A stretch of 7,266 bases of DNA from JBBUEO01 sp038056915 (lineage in GTDB: Bacteria; Patescibacteriota; UBA1384; UBA12157; JAENIV01): assembly GCA_038056915.1 (NCBI GenBank), contig JBBUEO010000027.1, positions 1-7,266 of the forward strand, written 5' to 3'. The notes below the pieces were generated by a model. The model searched no databases. It saw only the letters and a program-made list of their open reading frames with translations, and had not been told where the DNA came from. A program made the translations under genes and the position numbers. This document shows, piece after piece, positions 6,126-7,266 of this stretch (positions are counted from its first letter, which is position 1; each line of letters opens with the position of its first letter).

Positions 6126-6421
6126 TTATTTCCCTTTTTTCTTTACTCTAACATTAAAATTCATTCAAACCATATGGCGAATAATACAAAAAAATCAATT
6201 CTTTGAAAAAATGTTCTTAAATAATAATAAATTTTTAAAAAAACCTAACCGAAGATTCCATAAGAACTATCATAATCAATCATAATTAAAAATTATCTCA
6301 AATTACAGACTTAATCTATACCAATATTTCCACGATCGCAAATTTTCAACGAATATTTCAACCTGTTAATTGACTGGAGATTGATTTGATAAATTTTTTG
6401 AGAAATCTCAATGGAAATAAT
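6126..6421. other. AT-rich non-coding region between dnaG and the PaaX-like gene
   Basis: No convincing gene is present. Apart from the promoter-like motif at 6315-6356, the region holds a tandem ten-base repeat atcataatca/atcataatta (6269-6288), a small hairpin ataatt-aaa-aattat (6282-6296) and a palindrome ttgagaaatctcaa (6398-6411) just after the PaaX-like stop codon. It would serve as a leader of about 180-280 nt for dnaG if transcription starts at the motif. Confidence 0.5.
6315..6356 (-). promoter_or_regulatory. Left copy of a shared promoter-like motif, upstream of dnaG
   Basis: The plus-strand core tataccaatatttccacgat-cg (6317-6338) matches the right copy at 7021-7042 in 19 of 22 positions and in the same orientation. 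A further shared cgaat follows in register at 6350-6354 and 7054-7058. On the minus strand it offers TATAGA (6315-6320) after gg, a weaker -10 than in the right copy. Placed as it is, it could start transcription of dnaG-rpoD from near 6308. No -35 consensus is present, so an unusual promoter or a protein-binding site is as likely. Confidence 0.45.
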
Positions 6422-6931
6422 TTACTGGCGAATTTTAAACATTTTAAGATACTTTTCTTCATTAGTAAGAGCTTGAGAAACAAAATAATCTACACAACAT
6501 CTAAGATTTAATAAAATAATTAGCTCCTCTAATTCCCCTGATATATCTTGAGGTGTAATCCAAACTGATTTCTGAATCGGACGACAACCTAAGTCATCCA
6601 GTTTAAAACGAAAAAGATCTCGAGTTTTTCTTCTTTTCTCTGGTATATCAAAAGCGATAATACGCCATTGGCCATCCCACTTCTTCAATAATTTCTTTTT
6701 GATAAGTCTCAATCTACCCTTAGAAGTTAATTTGAGGGAACGTTCACCATGATTTTCAATTTCTTCAAGATAGCCGCGTCTTTTTAACTCATAAAGAGCC
6801 TTCGAAAAACTGCCTCGATATTTTCTAAATGATCTCCCAAAACCTTTATAGGGATACCAAACGGCGGCATTTTCTTTGATAAAACCATCAATAACAATTA
6901 AAATTTTTTCTGAAAGCGAACGTCTTTTCAT
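6422..6931 (-). CDS. PaaX-like regulator: winged helix plus Cas2-like domain
   Basis: This 169-residue protein starts MKRRSLSEKI. Residues 5-75 look like a winged helix-turn-helix, with SKALYELKRRGYLEEI as helix pair and GERSLKLTSKG as wing. From about residue 85 the sequence WRIIAFDIPEKRRKTR, then LGCRPIQKSVW, follows the Cas2 ferredoxin fold, including Asp95 at the Cas2 catalytic Asp position. The same two-domain order is known from the repressor PaaX, but the C-terminal PaaX domain is missing. No cas1 or CRISPR repeats are nearby, so a DNA-binding regulator is more likely than an adaptation nuclease. The ATG at 6931 has no ribosome-binding site; a TTG at 6952 would add seven residues. The gene is bracketed by two copies of a promoter-like motif and by inverted repeats, which suggests autoregulation or mobility. 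Confidence 0.85.
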   Translation of the reverse strand: MKRRSLSEKILIVIDGFIKENAAVWYPYKGFGRSFRKYRGSFSKALYELKRRGYLEEIENHGERSLKLTSKGRLRLIKKKLLKKWDGQWRIIAFDIPEKRRKTRDLFRFKLDDLGCRPIQKSVWITPQDISGELEELIILLNLRCCVDYFVSQALTNEEKYLKMFKIRQ

Positions 6932-6958
6932 TTTATTATTTGTAATTAACAATGACTT

Positions 6959-7008
6959 GTATTTTTTAATTTGTATGTTATTATTGGTATTTTCTTATTT
7001 GTATTTTA
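6959..7008. repeat. 14-bp tandem repeat in the leader of the PaaX-like gene
   Basis: GTAT recurs at 6959, 6973, 6987 and 7001, exactly 14 bases apart each time. The units are gtattttttaattt, gtatgttattattg, gtattttcttattt and the partial gtatttta, giving a consensus near gtattttnttattt. The array lies between the predicted start point (about 7012) and the start codon, so it is in the 5' untranslated region. Copy number could vary and tune expression, or the units may be protein-binding sites. Confidence 0.6.
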
Positions 7009-7018
7009 ACAGGTTAAT

Positions 7019-7060
7019 ATTATACCGACATTTCCGCGATCGTCGAAAATACCCGAATTT
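7019..7060 (-). promoter_or_regulatory. Right copy of the motif: promoter and probable operator of the PaaX-like gene
   Basis: On the minus strand a perfect TATAAT (7019-7024) follows a gg, with TTCGAC 17 bases upstream as a poor -35. The spacer holds the quasi-palindrome tttc-cg-cgatcg-tc-gaaa (7032-7047), symmetrical except for its two inner dinucleotides. A palindrome inside a promoter directly ahead of a repressor-like gene is the usual autoregulation layout. Transcription would start near 7012, leaving a leader of about 80 bases. Confidence 0.6.
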
Positions 7061-7211
7061 GATTTGAATTATTTACTTTTCTTAATCTTAACTATTATAT
7101 TTCTATCTTTGTGTCTCACAATATCTTTGCTACTTTTATTGATAATATTTTTCTATTTTTACTATATCAAAATTTTTACTACGTCAAAAGAGGAAAATAA
7201 AACAAATTTGC
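7061..7211. other. AT-rich spacer without a recognisable gene
   Basis: The stretch is strongly T-rich on the plus strand and contains no credible reading frame. The only repeat noticed is atttttacta at 7155-7164 and 7172-7181, 17 bases apart. Confidence 0.4.
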
Positions 7212-7240
7212 TTGACAATTTAAGATCTTTCTGATTAAAT
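7212..7240 (+). promoter_or_regulatory. Consensus-like promoter facing out of the window
   Basis: A perfect TTGACA (7212-7217) is followed after 17 bases by TTAAAT (7235-7240). Transcription would start near 7247 and run rightwards to a gene outside the window. The -10 lies within an inverted repeat: agat (7223-7226) and ctgat (7231-7235) mirror atcag and atct (7244-7252), with a four-base bulge. This could be an operator or an early transcript hairpin. Confidence 0.5.
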
Positions 7241-7266
7241 AAGATCAGATCTAACACTGCTATTCG

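Larger units (their letters stand above)
6017..6134. repeat. Diverged direct duplication of the dnaG translation start around a hairpin
   Basis: Two direct copies flank the large hairpin, at 6017-6043 and 6112-6134. They share ttcgtccat exactly (6022-6030 and 6117-6125), 12 of 14 bases over the longer coding-side word, and a gapped match in the ribosome-binding region (ggagaaattaagt against gggaaataa on the minus strand). Each copy supplies an SD-like stretch and an ATG followed by codons for MDE[IV][DE]. The simplest history is insertion or duplication at the original dnaG start, after which the inner copy became the working start. Confidence 0.6.
6360..7015. repeat. 10-bp inverted repeats bracketing the PaaX-like gene
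   Basis: aacctgttaa at 6360-6369 is the exact reverse complement of ttaacaggtt at 7006-7015. Each lies exactly 21 bases inside the cgatcg core of the neighbouring motif (6333-6338 and 7037-7042). The two ends of the gene therefore share a mirrored layout, core then 21 bases then decamer. It could mark the ends of a unit or paired operator half-sites. Confidence 0.5.

Noticed and set aside
6103..6285. Plus-strand open frame of 60 codons between dnaG and the PaaX-like gene
   Set aside because: It starts inside the hairpin, has low-complexity Phe/Asn/Lys content and no ribosome-binding site.
6398..6411. Palindrome ttgagaaatctcaa as terminator of the PaaX-like gene
   Set aside because: On the minus strand it is followed by A residues, not T residues; the T run is on the wrong side.
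6422..6931. CRISPR adaptation gene cas2
   Set aside because: The protein has an extra N-terminal winged helix, and no cas1, other cas gene or repeat-spacer array is in the window.

Overview
The window looks like chromosomal sequence from a Candidate Phyla Radiation (Patescibacteria) bacterium, possibly Microgenomates-like. That placement is an inference. It rests on the AT-rich composition, compact genes with few Shine-Dalgarno sites, a very small GIY-YIG nuclease next to a tRNA, a sortase and an M23 peptidase without other wall genes, a short PaaX/Cas2-like protein, and intergenic tracts of 'aaatccYaaat' words. TGA works as a normal stop here (dnaG and the small zinc-knuckle gene end on it), so the standard bacterial code fits.

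Left part, plus strand: the 3' end of tRNA-Asn(GUU) with encoded CCA, a long inverted repeat and a probable terminator, then a GIY-YIG nuclease (204-470). A membrane-anchored PepSY-like protein (484-1236) follows 13 nt later, and then a membrane-anchored M23 metallopeptidase (1373-2026). The last converges on a sortase on the minus strand (2044-2625) that has its own good promoter.

Middle, minus strand: a GC-richer island carries three hairpins and a 68-residue zinc-knuckle protein (2826-3032). Its promoter has a perfect 22-bp palindrome filling the -35/-10 spacer. Upstream lies the dnaG-rpoD pair (primase 4303-6030, principal sigma factor 3143-4267), the core of the classical macromolecular-synthesis operon. 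The 35-nt gap between these two genes is an oligomeric repeat that runs into the first codons of rpoD.

The dnaG 5' end is unusual. A 65-nt near-palindromic hairpin sits between two diverged copies of the dnaG ribosome-binding site and start codon. This leaves a 19-codon upstream ORF that overlaps an in-frame upstream dnaG ATG by ATGA.

Right part: a PaaX-like protein (winged helix plus Cas2-like fold, 6422-6931, minus). It is flanked by two copies of a 40-nt promoter-like motif in direct orientation (19/22 identical in the core). One copy lies at its own promoter, the other in the non-coding stretch upstream of dnaG. Inverted 10-bp repeats lie exactly 21 nt inside each motif core, and the gene's leader has a 14-bp tandem repeat. 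The simplest reading is an autoregulated repressor that may also touch the dnaG-rpoD operon. An alternative is a one-gene mobile unit with terminal repeats. The window ends with a consensus-like plus-strand promoter whose -10 lies in an inverted repeat, facing an unseen gene.
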